Source of the DNA: Heliocybe sulcata
Lineage: Eukaryota > Basidiomycota > Agaricomycetes > Gloeophyllales > Gloeophyllaceae
Reading direction: 5' to 3'
Assembly (NCBI GenBank): GCA_004369045.1
Contig: ML213533.1
Coordinates: 152,259 to 216,258 of the forward strand
DNA: 64,000 bases
A program made the translations under genes and the position numbers. The notes beneath the pieces are model-generated. The model made no database searches, had not been told where the DNA came from, and saw only the letters and a list, made by a program, of their open reading frames with translations. Below, piece after piece: positions 11,447 to 24,367 of this stretch; position 1 is the first letter of the stretch, and each line of letters opens with the position of its first letter.

Positions 11447-13304
11447 ATGCTCTCCTTCAGTCTCGCAGTGTTGGCAATATTGGCGGCGCAGGCTGTCGCC
11501 AGTCAGACTCCACTGACATACTCGAGTCCCAAGCCTCAGTCTATTCCAGCGGTGTACTGGCCTACATATGATCATTCTGAGAAGACTGATTTCACGAGAC
11601 TCTTTTCCTCCGACCGACCGTCGAACCGCGACCCATGGTCGCCCAGTGAATGGAACGGTCTCCAAACCTTTGCTCGCGCGCAGCCTCTCAGATGCTTTGG
11701 GGCTGATGCAGATATCAAGTACGATGTCGCGGTCCTGGGCGCGCCATTTGACACTGCTACCAGTTACCGTCCTGGGTGTGTCTATACCATGTTACGAACC
11801 TAATGGAATGCCAATGTATTGCAGAGCCCGTTTTGGACCGAATGGCATTCGGCAGGGTGCCCGTCGCGTTGGAGTGAACTCCATCAATGTGCATCAGAAG
11901 GTCAGAGTCAGCGACTATCTCAACGTGGTAGACTGCGGGGACGTTCGTGAGTGACATTTCTTGTGCGTGCTGAGTGTAGAGGGATCATCTGACTTTGACT
12001 AAGCTATGACGTTCGTGGATAACAAGGTCGCGTTGCGCCAGCTGGAAATCGCAAACAAGGACATAGTGAAGCGCGAGGCTTTTCGATCCTATAATGAGAC
12101 CAGCATGGCGAAGGATGGGAAGTTCCATCCTCGGGTGCTTACCCTTGTAAGAGACCGCAAACCTCGGCCGATCTATCTTGTACTTACGGCGAATAGGGCG
12201 GTGATCATACCATCACTTTGCCCCTTCTGCGAGGTGTCGCGGAGATATATGGCCCTGTTAGGTACATCCTCAGTTGCTGTCCTCGTGTTCACTCGCTCAC
12301 CCCCTAGGTAGTGTTATCCATTTCGACAGTCATCTCGGTAAGTCACAGATTGGACTGTCGTAATGCCAGATATTGATCAAGAGTTTTAGATACACGAAAG
12401 CCCGGCAGAGTTGTACGTGTTGATGCTCAGTCTGTGGATTTGAAGGTCCAACTAATATTAAACCACGCTAGTACGGACCTTGGCTTCCTGGCGAAGAGAT
12501 CCCGGTCACCCACGGCAGCTACTTCTATTATGCGCACAAGGAGGGCCTGCTCGCGCCTAACAACTCGAATATCGTACGTTTTATCCAGAACTGTACCGTC
12601 TGTCTCTGACCTGAAGGTCCGAGCAGCACGTCGGCATCCGCAGCGGCCTCGATAATTGGGATAACTACAAGAACGACTGGGAAGTCGGTTTCGTCATTTC
12701 CCATGCCGAGGATATCGAGGAGGTCGGGTGGAAAGGGATTGTCGCGAAGATACGGGAGGTCGTTGGTGACAACCCTGTGTACAGTGCGTCTCTCCAGCTC
12801 TTCCCGTAGATTCATGACTGATTATCGTATTGTCGCTCTCAGTCTCCCTAGATATTGACGCAATTGATCCTGGGTTCGCCCCTGCGTAAGTGTTCCGTTA
12901 TTTGTGAAAAGATGATCAAACTGTCGACTAAATTTGTGCTTAGGACTGGAACGTAAGTGACATTGCTATTTTATAAGACTGAAGCTTATATTCGATTAGC
13001 CCCGAAATCGGTGGCTTTACCACCCGCGAGATCAAGAAGATCTTCCAGGGCCTTGCTGGTTTGAAAGTGGTAGGCGCAGACATCGTGGAAGTCGCACCAG
13101 GTACGTTATTGTAATCCAGAGTTGACTAGCGGACGCTGATGATCCTCTTTAGCGTATGACAGCCAAGGTTAGTTTCAAAGTCCAGTTTCGGATTGCGGAT
13201 CATCGACTGACGAGTCTTTTATAGCTGAGCTCACGCAGATTGTCGCTGCCAACATCGGCTGGGATATGTTGGCACTGATGGCGAAGGCTCCTATCGTCGT
13301 TTAG
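11447..13304 (+). CDS. Secreted agmatinase/ureohydrolase-family enzyme
   Basis: Twelve exons: 11447-11775, 11825-11946, 12004-12146, 12197-12261, 12312-12337, 12390-12412, 12472-12573, 12627-12783, 12843-12885, 12944-12952, 13000-13100 with 13153-13167, then 13225-13304. The protein has a signal peptide (MLSFSLAVLAILAAQAVAS). Ureohydrolase manganese ligands are all present: GGDHTITLP, HFDSHLD and SLDIDAIDPGFAP, followed by TGTPEIGG. Agmatinases split agmatine to putrescine and urea; relatives act on other guanidino compounds, so the substrate is uncertain. Most characterised family members are cytosolic or mitochondrial, so the signal peptide suggests action on extracellular or vacuolar guanidino substrates. 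One exon is only 9 nt. The frame is intact. Confidence 0.88.
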
Positions 13305-13961
13305 GCGGGTATCTCGCGCCCTCCGTGCACGGAGGGACTGAGCAAAGGATGCAGGGACATATGCGCACTTCACCTCCCGTAGATTGTCCATCAAATGACT
13401 CCGAGCCGTTTGATCTCAGGAGGATGCTAGATATGCTGAGACAAGGCTTGTAAATGAGTAGACACTGGAGCTTGAGAGACGTGAACGATTCGCGGCCTCT
13501 GTCAAAGAATGAATTTACATGCAGCCTCACAGTGCTAGCTATGGGCGTTTTTCGTCTTGTCTGTAATGACTGGTACATTAATGTCCTGAGACGGGTCCAA
13601 CTGTAGATTCTACAGTTGGACCATTGCACTTAGTTTCACAAAGAGGAATCAATCTCATTAATCTCTATCGTCTCTGAGACAACCCCGCATCAACTCCTTT
13701 GCATAAAGTAGTGAACTGCGCATCCACGCATGTACAATATCGACAGAATAGTTGGTCACTAATGCTTTCCTTTGTTGCCCGGGCCATTCCCTATATAGTA
13801 TAACATCTTCCAAATGCGATTGATAGGAGCTTCCGGCATCAATTACAGGCGGATCCAGTACGCCAGCAATAAAAGCCTGCGGCATAGCGCCCTCGAGACC
13901 TCTCTTCTCGTTTACCACTCACCACATCCTCCGCCTCTGCTTGCAATAACCACACAGCACG
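13305..13961. other. Intergenic, no gene seen
   Basis: About 650 bp downstream of the ureohydrolase gene. It contains a short palindrome near 13598-13620 (CAACTGTAGA...TCTACAGTTG), which could form a hairpin in the 3' region. Nothing else is recognisable. Confidence 0.4.
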
Positions 13962-14662
13962 ATGCGATACGAGGTCGTGCACGGCAGCGGCATCAAACAG
14001 ACGCAGGTCGACACAACATGCAAGGATGGCGAAACTAAGATCAAGGTCGTTCTTTGGCCTAAGAATGGGGCGTCCTCCAATACGATGGCGAGTCCCTACT
14101 TGCAGTAGCAGTGAACCGCTACTTACCTCGCGATGACCAGAACTTCACGCTCAGGATTAGCTCTCAAGGTCAACGCGCAGTGGCCCCGTCCGCAGAGGAT
14201 GGCAGTACTGTTGTTGCAGACTATGATGATCGCACTGCCTACACGGCCAGATCCCCGGGCCCAGAGACGATATCGCGACGGCTTCCCGAGGTCGATGTCC
14301 AGCTGGCCCAGGGATCCTTGACCCAGCCCCCACCGTACCCGGGCATTGCCCCGCAAAGAGCCATCGATAATGCACTGAACGGCCCTTCGAATACTAAGCT
14401 AAGGGTGTACACGAAAGACCAAGTCGAGGAGCTGCTGAACTATCTCCGGATGACGGGGGAAATGCCAGCCCCTTTTGTGAGTGCCTCGTAGTCTTGATCC
14501 CGTCATATGGCTTATTTACAGCGCCTTAGTCTGAACCTCCGGAAGAAAAGAGCCCTCGACTCCCGGGGCGCGACCAGGTTACGGAGTAGCGGTTGCAGCT
14601 CCCCAGATGACGTTAGAGCGCGCACGCCCAAAGCACGAATAGTTGAACCATGTATTAAATAA
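13962..14662 (+). CDS. Small hypothetical protein
   Basis: Model of three exons: 13962-14045, 14093-14476 and 14522-14662. The second intron is canonical (GTGAGT...TTACAG). The first (GTCGTT donor, ACGATGGCGAG acceptor) is weak and was chosen because it keeps the frame open. The protein is about 202 aa, starts MRYEVVHGSGIKQTQ, has a Pro-rich centre, then TKLRVYTKDQVEELLNYL and a basic tail. No family is recognised. It lies close to the DBP6 gene, on the same strand. Confidence 0.45.
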
Positions 14663-14899
14663 CCTGTTCCAATTGTGAACATTCTGCCCTGAATAGTCTG
14701 AGAGTTCGCGCTAATCACATCTGACCACGGAAGGCCATACGCCGGACTTTGCAGGCATATTCGGGCCACCGTTTCTTCGTGGTAGCGTAATTAATATTAA
14801 TCGGTTGAGGCAACAGGCACAGCCACCTGATGGCTCAAATCTTCGCGAGGGCGCTTGCACCGCGTCCAGATCCACGCCCAGCACTTTCGAATAGGCACC

Positions 14900-17649
14900 A
14901 TGGCTGTTGAGACGACAGTAGCTGCGTCAAACGTGAGTTGTAATAGCCCTTCTATGTTCGGATCCAGCACCGATCGGTCCTGATAGTTTCTTGCTAGGGG
15001 AAGACGAAAGCGAAACAGCGCTATCTGAAGAGGAAGAAGGAGCGCAGAAAGCAGAAGAAATCCTCCTCTCATGCAGCTGGACAGAAGAGTGGGAAGGAAG
15101 ATGAAGAGGGATTGAGCGGTTCTGAGGACGATGCAGTAGAAGACCCATCTCAGGTCGACCAGGCTGAGGAGGATGTAGGGGAGGAGAAGGCAAAGAACGA
15201 CAGAAAAAAGAAAAAGAAGGAGAGGAAAGAGAGGAAACTGAGTGGGAAGGTTGCGGACGTGCTTGCTGAGGGCAACGAAGAGCCAGAGGTGGAACCCAAA
15301 AGACCCAAGAAGCGGCGAAAACTCGACAGCGGAGAGTCCGAGCTCGTAACATCCGTTGATCACGACCTACCACCTGCTTCCCCCGTTATCCCCTCCCGTC
15401 GGTCGCCAACCCCTCCTGCGGCTCTCCCATCTTTCCCACTCCCAGCTCTACCTAATGCGCCGTCGAAACGCGATCTTGCCCGCCAAGGACTCGATGAGGC
15501 TTTAGTGGGTGCGGAGGTCATTGACCCTGCTACAGTTTTGCCAGTAGGCGAGGCTGGACAAGAGGGGGATACAACAGGTCTGAGTGACAGGATGAAGAAG
15601 AGGCTCGTAGAATTGGGCATCACGGAGTTATTTGCTGGTACGGGACGTTGATTTTGCATGTTCCTCACATTCTGAACGATATCCTTCTTTTGGCTTAGTT
15701 CAAACTGCCCTTCTACCGTTTTTGTTACCCAAGGACTCATCGAAACGGGCGTTATACATGCCCTACGATCCGCCACGAGACGTCTGTGTGTCAGCTCCGA
15801 CTGGGAGCGGCAAGACTTTAGCGTACGTCTTGCCCATCGTTGAGGTGAGTCTCACGTCTTCCCCTTCAGCTACTATTCATATCCATATACTCGTTGTTCG
15901 AAGATCCTGTCGTCTCGGATTGTAACCCGATTACGAGCGCTCATAGTATTACCAACACGAGATCTAGTAACCCAGGTGCGTGAGACGTTCGAGGCAGTCG
16001 GCAAAGGTCGTGGTCTGAAGGTAAGTTGTAGTCGGTCGTATATATTGCTCAAACAGCGTTTAATGGTTAATGCAGATAGGTACTGCGACAGGCCACCACT
16101 CGTTCGCGCACGAACAGGCGCAACTAGTCGCCGAGAAATCCCCCGAGTGTGTATTAACCGTCTTCTACGATGATCAACGACCGATTGACTTGGCGTGTCT
16201 GCAGACTCGAGGGCGGCTCGAGCAAGGTCGATATTCTCATCTGCACGCCTGGTCGGCTGATCGACCATTTGCATGGAACCCCAAATTTCTCACTGCAGCA
16301 TGTCCGGTTCCTCGTACGTCAAGTCAGCGCCTTTCAATGACGAGGTGGTATATTGAGGCAAACTATGACTAGGTAATTGATGAAGCGGACCGGCTCCTCG
16401 CGCAATCCTTCCAAGACTGGCTGGCACAGATCCTATCTGCCATCCGAGCGCCTCCCACGCCTTTATCCCTACCTAGTCCCTTTTCGCCCTATCCCGACGC
16501 ACTGGCGCCTTCTTTCCTCTCACCGTCTATTCCTACAGAGCTTGACGAGAGGAAAGAGCCGTCATGTCAGAAGTTGCTGTTCTCTGCGACGTTGACTAGT
16601 GATCCTGGGAAGCTGAATGCGCTGGGGTTGAGGGATGCGAAGTACTTCGTTGTGAGGAGCTCGTCTGGAGATGAAGAGGTCAAGGATGGTGTTGCATTGG
16701 AGAAGTTTACGATGCCCGCTTCGCTGAGGGTAAGCGTCCAGCCTCCCGACATCTACGTCAGCATAGTCATGATCGCCACAGGAACACATGATCGTCTGTG
16801 ATTCGGCGAAGAAACCGCTGATGCTCCTCCACTTGATACACCACCATGGCGTGCGCAATGCGCTGGTGTTCACGAAGAGCGCGGAGAGTACGAGCAGGCT
16901 GGTGAAGCTGGTCGAGTTCTTTGAGGACGCGTGGGTCGCGAGTAATCCCTCCGCACCTAAAGTCGCCGTCCGCGCTTACAGCAGCGACCTACCGCCTGGC
17001 GAGCGCAGGTCGATATTGGATAAGTTTAGGAAGGGAGAAGTCGATATGTATGCTCCTTCTTCCTGGTACATGCGCGGTGGTAGCTGACCGGATGGGTGAC
17101 CAGGCTTGTCGCGAGTGATTTGATCTCGAGAGGGATCGACATCAGCTCGGTGGCGCATGTTGTGAGCTATGATGTGCCGGTTGATATGAGAAAGTACGTG
17201 CATCGGGTGGGAAGAACTGCGAGGGCTGGAAGAGAGGGCGACGCGTGGACATTGGTCGAGGAACAGGAGGTGCGTTGTTTGCAGTCTCGATTGGTATTCT
17301 CGACGGCCGATGATTCTCTGAGTCAACGTCGGGTCCGTCGGGGAATGACTCCTGCGAGGCGTCGGCGTGTCGCTCCAGACTCCTCTATCTTTACCTTTGC
17401 TATCAGTGTATCACTGCTTGCTCATATTCACCTCCGACGATAGGCACGTTATTTCAAATCAATATTGAAAGGCGCAGAGCATCTGGAGCGCGTCAAGCGG
17501 ATGAAAGTTGCAGAGAAGGATACGCAGGATTTGGCGCAGTTGTATGAGGTTTGTCAGTCGTCTTTTGCCCGGTGAGATCGCTCTTATGTTGTATTATGTA
17601 GACTGCGCTTGCCCGGCTGAAGGACGCGTATATTGGCCGGGGATCGTGA
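14900..17649 (+). CDS. DBP6: ATP-dependent RNA helicase DBP6 (DDX51-like)
   Basis: Eleven exons give about 685 aa: 14900-14932, 14998-15637, 15699-15844, 15904-16020, 16076-16146, 16205-16313, 16373-16729, 16782-17047, 17104-17269, 17444-17548 and 17602-17649. The first ~200 residues are Lys/Glu-rich, as in Dbp6. DEAD-box motifs run in order: APTGSGKT (I), [13 protein letters not shown] (Ia), [10 protein letters not shown] (Ib), VIDEAD (II), LLFSATLT (III), [11 protein letters not shown] (IV), [12 protein letters not shown] (V) and [13 protein letters not shown] (VI). Dbp6/DDX51 is a nucleolar helicase needed for early 60S ribosomal subunit assembly. Intron 9 (17270-17443, 174 nt) is unusually long here. 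All motifs are intact. Confidence 0.93.
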
Positions 17650-18526
17650 GCCAATCAGGTGCTCGCCGAAGCGTCGGGACGCGTAGCTGGTCCCGTTGGG
17701 TGATGCCGCCGGCTATCGGACAGTACGATCTGGAATGCTGTCTTGCTTTCCCCGTGTAAACTCCACGTCGTTAGAGTTGGGTCGTTAAAGTTGGCAAGCT
17801 GCACACTTTGTGGGGATGTCCTCATGAGTCTGACGGGTCTTTTTGCACGAAGAGATGTGACTGAGTCGCAAAATGCCTGAGAGCGGATATCCAGTTGCCC
17901 TGCGCCGTGGATGGTGTAAGTGAGTGCGTTCCCTCGAGAGTTCATAATTCCCCGCGGTACTCAGCATAGATGTGAATGATGTCGAGGTTTGTGACTTATT
18001 GGTCACGGTTACGGTCGGGCGCGCGACTCGCGAGCCCGCTGCGTGACTTCGTTTGATAATAGCAAGGCGGAAACTCTCGTGATTTAGGCGTCAGTTACAA
18101 CAAGAGGTTGCATAATTTTCTCCGAGTTCTATCACGATTGGAGACCCTCACTTATCATTACTTTTTAAGTGGTATGTTCAGATCTGCATCTCCCTTGTCT
18201 GAGTACCTGGCATCGGAGGCGTTTCTCACGGGATCCCGGAGTCAATTCACACGGCAGTAAACCAGCGAAGTTTGACCGAGACTCCGAAGCGCGTACGGTG
18301 ACGAACGTCCGTGCGGCTGTAATCTCGAATGCCGGCACAGGCACTCGGTTCGGGCGTCCCATGCGGTCGAATCCCGCAGGCGTATCGGGCAACTGACTCA
18401 GCAGGGTGACTTGCATCCGTCGCCTCAAATACATCATGGCCCGCGCCAACATTTCTCCTGCACCCTTTCCTCGGGGCGACATCAGGTCTCACTCATTCTC
18501 GGTCGGTTCTACTGCGATATCCACCA
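17650..18526. other. Intergenic, DBP6 3' end and ABC promoter
   Basis: About 880 bp with no convincing gene; the open frames are short and overlap. The 3' half should be the promoter of the ABC transporter. No clear TATA box was seen next to its ATG. Confidence 0.45.
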
Positions 18527-21500
18527 ATGCCTCGGTCAAAGTCAGCCTCCTCGAACGACATTGAGGACGATCGCACGGTCAAGGATGAGAAAGTCCAAAT
18601 GGACATGGAGAAGGGAAGGGTCGAGGACGAGAAGGAGAGGGAACATTTGCCGCTGCTAAGTTATGATAACCCCCCTGCAAAGTGAGTGTGCGATATATTC
18701 ATTCTGGCATGGTGAGGGACAGATGGTCGTCTCAAGGACACATGAAACTACACTGGGGATCGTTGTCTATCGGCCACGCGCCATAGGCAAGATCAGGGTA
18801 CCACTAGCTGTACTTCAGCACTCCCTGCCACACGCAGAAACTCTGAACGCTGCTCGACTTATGGCACTATGCTTTGTACTTAGCGCGCATAATAGAATCC
18901 CCTCGCTATGCCGATCCGAAATTGTTCATGATTGTCAGGTTCTGAATGGGATCTGTTCGGCTTTAGGTGGCTCAGAGTACCCCTCGTTGCGACTAAAGCG
19001 CCTCCATCCACAGCAACGATCGAGAATGCACCGATGATACCTGAAGCGTCGGCGGGATGGTTTAGTATCCTGACATTTGGCTGGATAACCCACCTTCTTG
19101 CCGTCGGATACGCCCGCCCCCTCGAATCCAATGATCTGTATAAGCTTCAGCCCGAACGCTCTGCAGCTCTCATCTCGGAGACAATTCTGGCGTCCTTTGA
19201 CAGACGGAGACAAAAAGCGGAGGCGTATAACGCCCAACTGGCCTCTGGTGAGATCAAGCCTGGTCTTCGCAGGGCCCTTTGGTGGACGCTGCGGGGGAAT
19301 AGGAAGGAGAGGGAGCGGCAGTGGAGGGAGAAGGATGGGAGGAAGAAGGCAAGTCTTGTCTGGGCGATGAATGATAGTGTCAAGTGGTGGTTCTGGTCTG
19401 GCGGCATTATGAAGGTCATCTCGGATACCGCCCAGGTCACGAGCCCTCTCATAGTCAAAGTACGTTGCTTTTTACCCGCTTGAATTCGTACGTTTGTTGA
19501 CGCTAGCGCAGGCGCTCATCAACTTCGGCAACGAGTCGTATTCGGCGCACAGGAATGGCCTGACCCCGCCGCCTGTGGGGCGAGGGATCGGACTCGCAAT
19601 TGGTCTCCTGCTCTTGCAGCTCCTTGCGTCAGTGTGCACGCACCACTTCTTTTACCGCGCGACTGCGACCGGCGTGCTTCTCCGCGGGGGACTCATCACC
19701 GCGATCTATTCGCGCTCCCTAAAGCTGACCAACCGCGCGCGGGGGACACTCACCAACGGGAAGCTCGTGAACCATATTTCCACAGACGTATCCCGCATAG
19801 ATTTCTGCGCGGGGTTCTTTCACATGGGATGGTCCGCGCCGATACAGATGATCATTTGTCTCGTGCTTCTGCTGATCAACCTGGGGCCAAGCGCGTTGGC
19901 TGGGTACGGGTTCTTTGTACTCGCGACACCGATACAGACGTGGGTGATGAAGCGGCTGTTCCGGATACGGCAGAAGAGCATGGTGTGGACGGACAAGAGG
20001 GCGAAGCTGTTGCAGGAGCTGCTTGGGGGTATTAAGATTATAAAGTATTTTGCGTGGGAGGAGCCGTTTTTGAGGAGGTTGGGTGAGTATAGGACGAAGG
20101 AGATGGCGTGAGTGGGCTTCGGAATTGTTGCATTCTGAAGTCCGGGCTAACGGGATTGTGCTGGTCTTTGTCAGATACGTCCGAAGCTTGTTGCTCATAC
20201 GGAGTGCAAATAACGCCATTGCGATGTCCTTGCCCGTGCTGGCCAGTGTGCTGTCCTTTGTGACGTATTCGTTGTCAGGGCATGAGCTGAATGCCGCGGA
20301 CATCTTTGCGTCGCTGACGCTGTTCCAATTACTCAGGATGCCGCTGATGTTCTTGCGTAAGTTCGCTTATCTGATGCATCTGGTAGTAATGCTCACTTGC
20401 TTTACATGAAGCGGTGGCATTCAGCGCGATCACGGATGCAATGAGCGCGACGGAGCGTATCTACGGTGTTTTTGAGGCAGAGACGCTCACAGAGACGAAG
20501 TCCATCGACAAGGATCTGCCGCACGCGATCGAAGTGACGGATGCGTCGTTCTCGTGGGACGCCCCTCCAGAAGCTGTGGGCGAGCAGAGCAAGAAGGGCA
20601 AGAAGGGCGCGAAGGGTCTGACTCCCACGCCAGAGGTCCAGAAGGATAAGGGCGAGGTCTTCCAGCTGAAGGGCGTCAATATGACGGTGGAGCGCGGCAA
20701 GCTCACGGCGATCGTCGGGCCTGTAGGTACGGGGAAGACGTCGCTGCTCGAGGGCCTCATCGGCGAGATGAGGCGGGCAAGTGGGTCTGTCAAGTTCGGC
20801 GGGAGCGTTGGGTACTGCCCGCAGAGCGCGTGGATCCAGAACGCGACGATCCGGGAGAACATCTGCTTTGGGCGCCCGTTTGAGGAGGAGCGGTATTGGA
20901 AGGCGGTGCGGGACGCGTGTCTCGAGCCTGACCTGGATATGCTGCCGTTTGGGGACATGACGGAGGTGGGTGAGAAGGGGATCAGCTTGAGTGGGGGGCA
21001 GAAGCAGAGGATCAATATTTGTCGTGCGATTTATTGCGACACGGATATCTTGATTTTTGACGACCCACTGTCCGCGCTCGACGCGCATGTGGGGAAGAGT
21101 GTGTTCCAGAATGTGTTGAAGGGCGCGGCGACGGGGAAGACGAGGCTGCTGGTGACGCATGCGCTGCACTTTTTGCCGCAGGTGGATTACATTTATACGA
21201 TGCTTGATGGGAGGATTGCGGAGAGGGGGACGTACGAGGAGCTCATCTCGAATGACGGTGCGTTTGCGAAGTTTATAAGGGATTTTGGAACGAAGGAGAG
21301 CAGCGACCCGAGGGAGGAGGAGGAGAGCGTGGAGGAGGAGCACGGGGAGGCAGAGGGGAAGAAGGCGGAGGAAAAGCAGAAGAAGAAAGCGATGGCGGCG
21401 AAGACGATGACGCAGGCTGAGGAGAGGAATACGGGGAGTATTAGTTGGAAGGTATATGCGGCCTACTTGAAGGCGGGGCACGGCTCGGTTGTGTTGCCCT

Positions 21501-24159
21501 GGTTATTGGTGTCGCTGGTGCTCATCCAGGGGGCGACCGTTTTGTCGTCTTATTGGTGAGTGCCTGTCTTGGCGTATCCGTTTCGTCCACGGACTGATAT
21601 GGTATCGTGCAGGCTTGTGTGGTGGCAGGATATGTAAGTCTTTAGTGATTACATGCTCCAAGCAAATCGGAGACTGATTCCGCCATGTAGGTCGTTCGAC
21701 CAGCCTCAAGGCTTCTACGTGAGTTGTCCCTACCTTTCTCAATGTGAGTGTATTCTGAAGGATTTGTTGCAGATGGGCATCTATGCGGGGCTTGGTGTAT
21801 CTCAGGCCATCACGTTCTTCTTCATGGGCAGCATGTTCGCGTTCTTGACGTACTTTGCGTCGAGACAATTGCATCGGGTAAGCTTTGATTTTACCCTCGC
21901 TGGCATAGCTCCTTACAACGAGATATAGGCGGCGATCAACCGTGTGATGCACGCCCCGATGTCATTCTTTGAGACCACGGTGCGCGCAGACTTTGGCTTT
22001 CACTTATAGACCATCGTGCTAACCGCTTTCCAGCCTCTCGGTCGGATCATGAACAGATTCTCCAAGGGTATGCCTTCTTTCCGTATCATGAAAGGCGACA
22101 AGTTGACATTATTCTAGATATTGATACTATCGATAACATGCTGGGAGGTACGTAGGAATCGACCTTCATGAGTTGACGGGGCAGACATAACTTTCCCTTT
22201 AGAGGGTCTGCGCATGTTCATGAACACGTTCTCGTCCATCATCGGCGCAATTATCCTGATTTCTATCGTTCTGCCCTGGTTCCTCATCGCTGTGTTCTCG
22301 ATATTATTGGTCTACTTCTACGCGGCGTTGTTCTACCGTTCTAGTGCTCGCGAACTTAAGCGGCTAGGTAAGGGTGTGGCAAACTCCATGAGGGCTGGAC
22401 TGACATTGTGTGTATAGACGCCATCCTTCGGTCCTCGCTATACTCTCATTTCTCGGAATCCCTGTCTGGGTTGGCGACTATCCGAGCGTATGGCGAGACT
22501 GAGCGGTTCAGACTGGATAACGAAGAGCGCGTCGACATAGAGAACCGGTATGTTTGCTTCCTATCCCTGCGTTGGGTGACGTTCACGCCTTCTTCAGCGC
22601 GTACTGGTTGACGGTCACCAATCAAGTGTGTTTTTGTTTCTTCTATGTACACTTCGTATTGAACGCTGATAAAAATTGCAGCGATGGCTCGGGATACGCC
22701 TTGATTTCCTCGGTACCTTGTTGACATTTGTGGTCGCAATGCTTACCGTTGGAACAAGATTCACCATCTCGCCTGCGCAAACGGGTGTCGTGTTGTCCTA
22801 CATTATTTCAGTTCAACAGGTAACGTTGTTTGCCGTGGATTTGTCCCTGTGCTCACATACTTGACCAGGCCTTTGGTTGGATGGTACGGCAAAGTGCAGA
22901 GGTTGAGAACGACATGAACTCGGTTGAGCGTGTCGTTCACTATGCCAATGAGATCGAGCAAGAGGCGCCTCATGAGATCCCTGATCATACTCCTCCTCCT
23001 CATTGGCCGTCGGAGGGACGCGTGGAGATGAATAACCTGGTCTTGAAATACCGTCCAGAGCTTCCTCCAGTTCTAAAGGGAATGACGGCGTCTATCCGTG
23101 GGGGCGAGAAGATTGGTATTGTTGGCAGGTGGGTACCTCTACCTCAATTTGGATGGTGCGTTTCTGATGAAGGACTTTTGTAGGACTGGTGCTGGGAAAT
23201 CTAGTATCATGACGGCGCTGTATCGCCTGGTGGAGTTGACGTCTGGTTCGATTGTCATCGATGGTATCGACATTTCTACTATCGGCCTGCGTGATCTGCG
23301 GAGCAACCTCGCTATCATTCCTCAGGATCCTGTGAGTGCATTGGTCTCTTTCCCAAGAGCTCAATCTCACCGTAGTTAACAGCTACTCTGTAAGTGACAC
23401 GACGGTAACTTGAGCGTTCGCCGGTTTCTTATTCCTCGTAGTTTCTGGTACCTTCCGCAGTAACCTCGATCCGTTCGCGCTGCATGACGATGCCAGGCTC
23501 TGGGACGCGCTGAAGAGAGCGTATCTCGTGGAAGACCGGAAACAGACGTCTATTGACGAGTCGGACGGGCCCGAGGGTGCTCAGACGCCTGTTAACCGGT
23601 TCACGCTGGATAGTCCTATCGAGGATGAGGGCGGGAATCTCTCCATCGGCCAGGTAAGCTAAGCTACTTCGCTCTCTATAATCCTGGTGGATCTGACATG
23701 GTATCGTCAGCGGTCGTTGGTTTCATTGGCCCGTGCTCTGGTGAAAGAAACCAAGATCCTTATTCTGGACGAAGCAACGGGTACGCTTGCAGTCTCTTTT
23801 ACTTTAAACGTTTGAACGAACACTCGTGTAGCCTCCGTGGACTATGAGACGGATCAGAAAATCCAGCATACGATCGCCCACGAGTTCCGGGACCGCACGA
23901 TTCTCTGTATCGCGCGTACGTGCCCCTCCCTCGAGCTTTCCCTTTCTCTGGTCCTCACGCTGGGTTTATAGATCGCTTGCGCACTATCATTGGGTACGAC
24001 CGGATCTGCGTGCTCGACGCGGGCCAGATTGCGGAGTTTGATACGCCGGCGAGGTTGTATGAGCAGGATGGGATTTTTAGGTCGATGTGCGAGCGGTCGA
24101 CGATTACGTTGGAGGATATTAGGCGGTCTGCGAAGGCGAGGGAGGCGGAGGAGTTGTAG
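18527..24159 (+). CDS. ABCC-type ABC transporter (Yor1/MRP-like)
   Basis: Twenty-two exons sum to 4269 nt (1422 aa). The layout is TMD1-NBD1-TMD2-NBD2 without the extra N-terminal TMD0 of long MRPs, so it resembles yeast Yor1. NBD1 has GPVGTGKTS (Walker A), SLSGGQKQR (signature) and [15 protein letters not shown] (Walker B, D-loop). NBD2 has [20 protein letters not shown] and ILILDEAT. As in many ABCC proteins, NBD1 has Asp (DDP) where NBD2 has the catalytic Glu (DEA), so only the second site is fully catalytic. It exports organic anions, toxins or conjugates from the plasma or vacuolar membrane. The N-terminus is short, charged and cytosolic. Exon 18 (23383-23389) has only seven bases and splits the PQDPLLFSGTF motif. 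All 22 exons keep the frame. Confidence 0.93.
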
Positions 24160-24367
24160 ATGGGTTTGGGGGGAGTGATAATGATTAGAGGACGTAGTTC
24201 ACGATTATAGTGTTATGAGAGGAGTAATGTTGGGATGTATGTAATGTTGGATGATGATAATGAAGGAAAGTATACGGGTGGTTGGATTATAAAAGTAGAT
24301 TGAGAGAATAACTCAGGGAACAGATACATCCAGCCAGATAGATACAGTAGATCAGGGACCGGGATAC
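24160..24367. terminator. Convergent 3' ends
   Basis: Short AT-richer spacer between the stop of the ABC gene (plus) and the stop of the acyl-CoA dehydrogenase gene (minus). Both polyadenylation sites must lie here, and AATGAAGGAAAG and ATTATAAAAG tracts are candidates. The two transcripts may overlap. Confidence 0.4.

Noticed and set aside
20402-21481. 359-codon open frame on the minus strand
   Set aside because: It is the antisense shadow of the GC-rich NBD1 exon of the ABC transporter and is Arg/Leu-rich without any motif.
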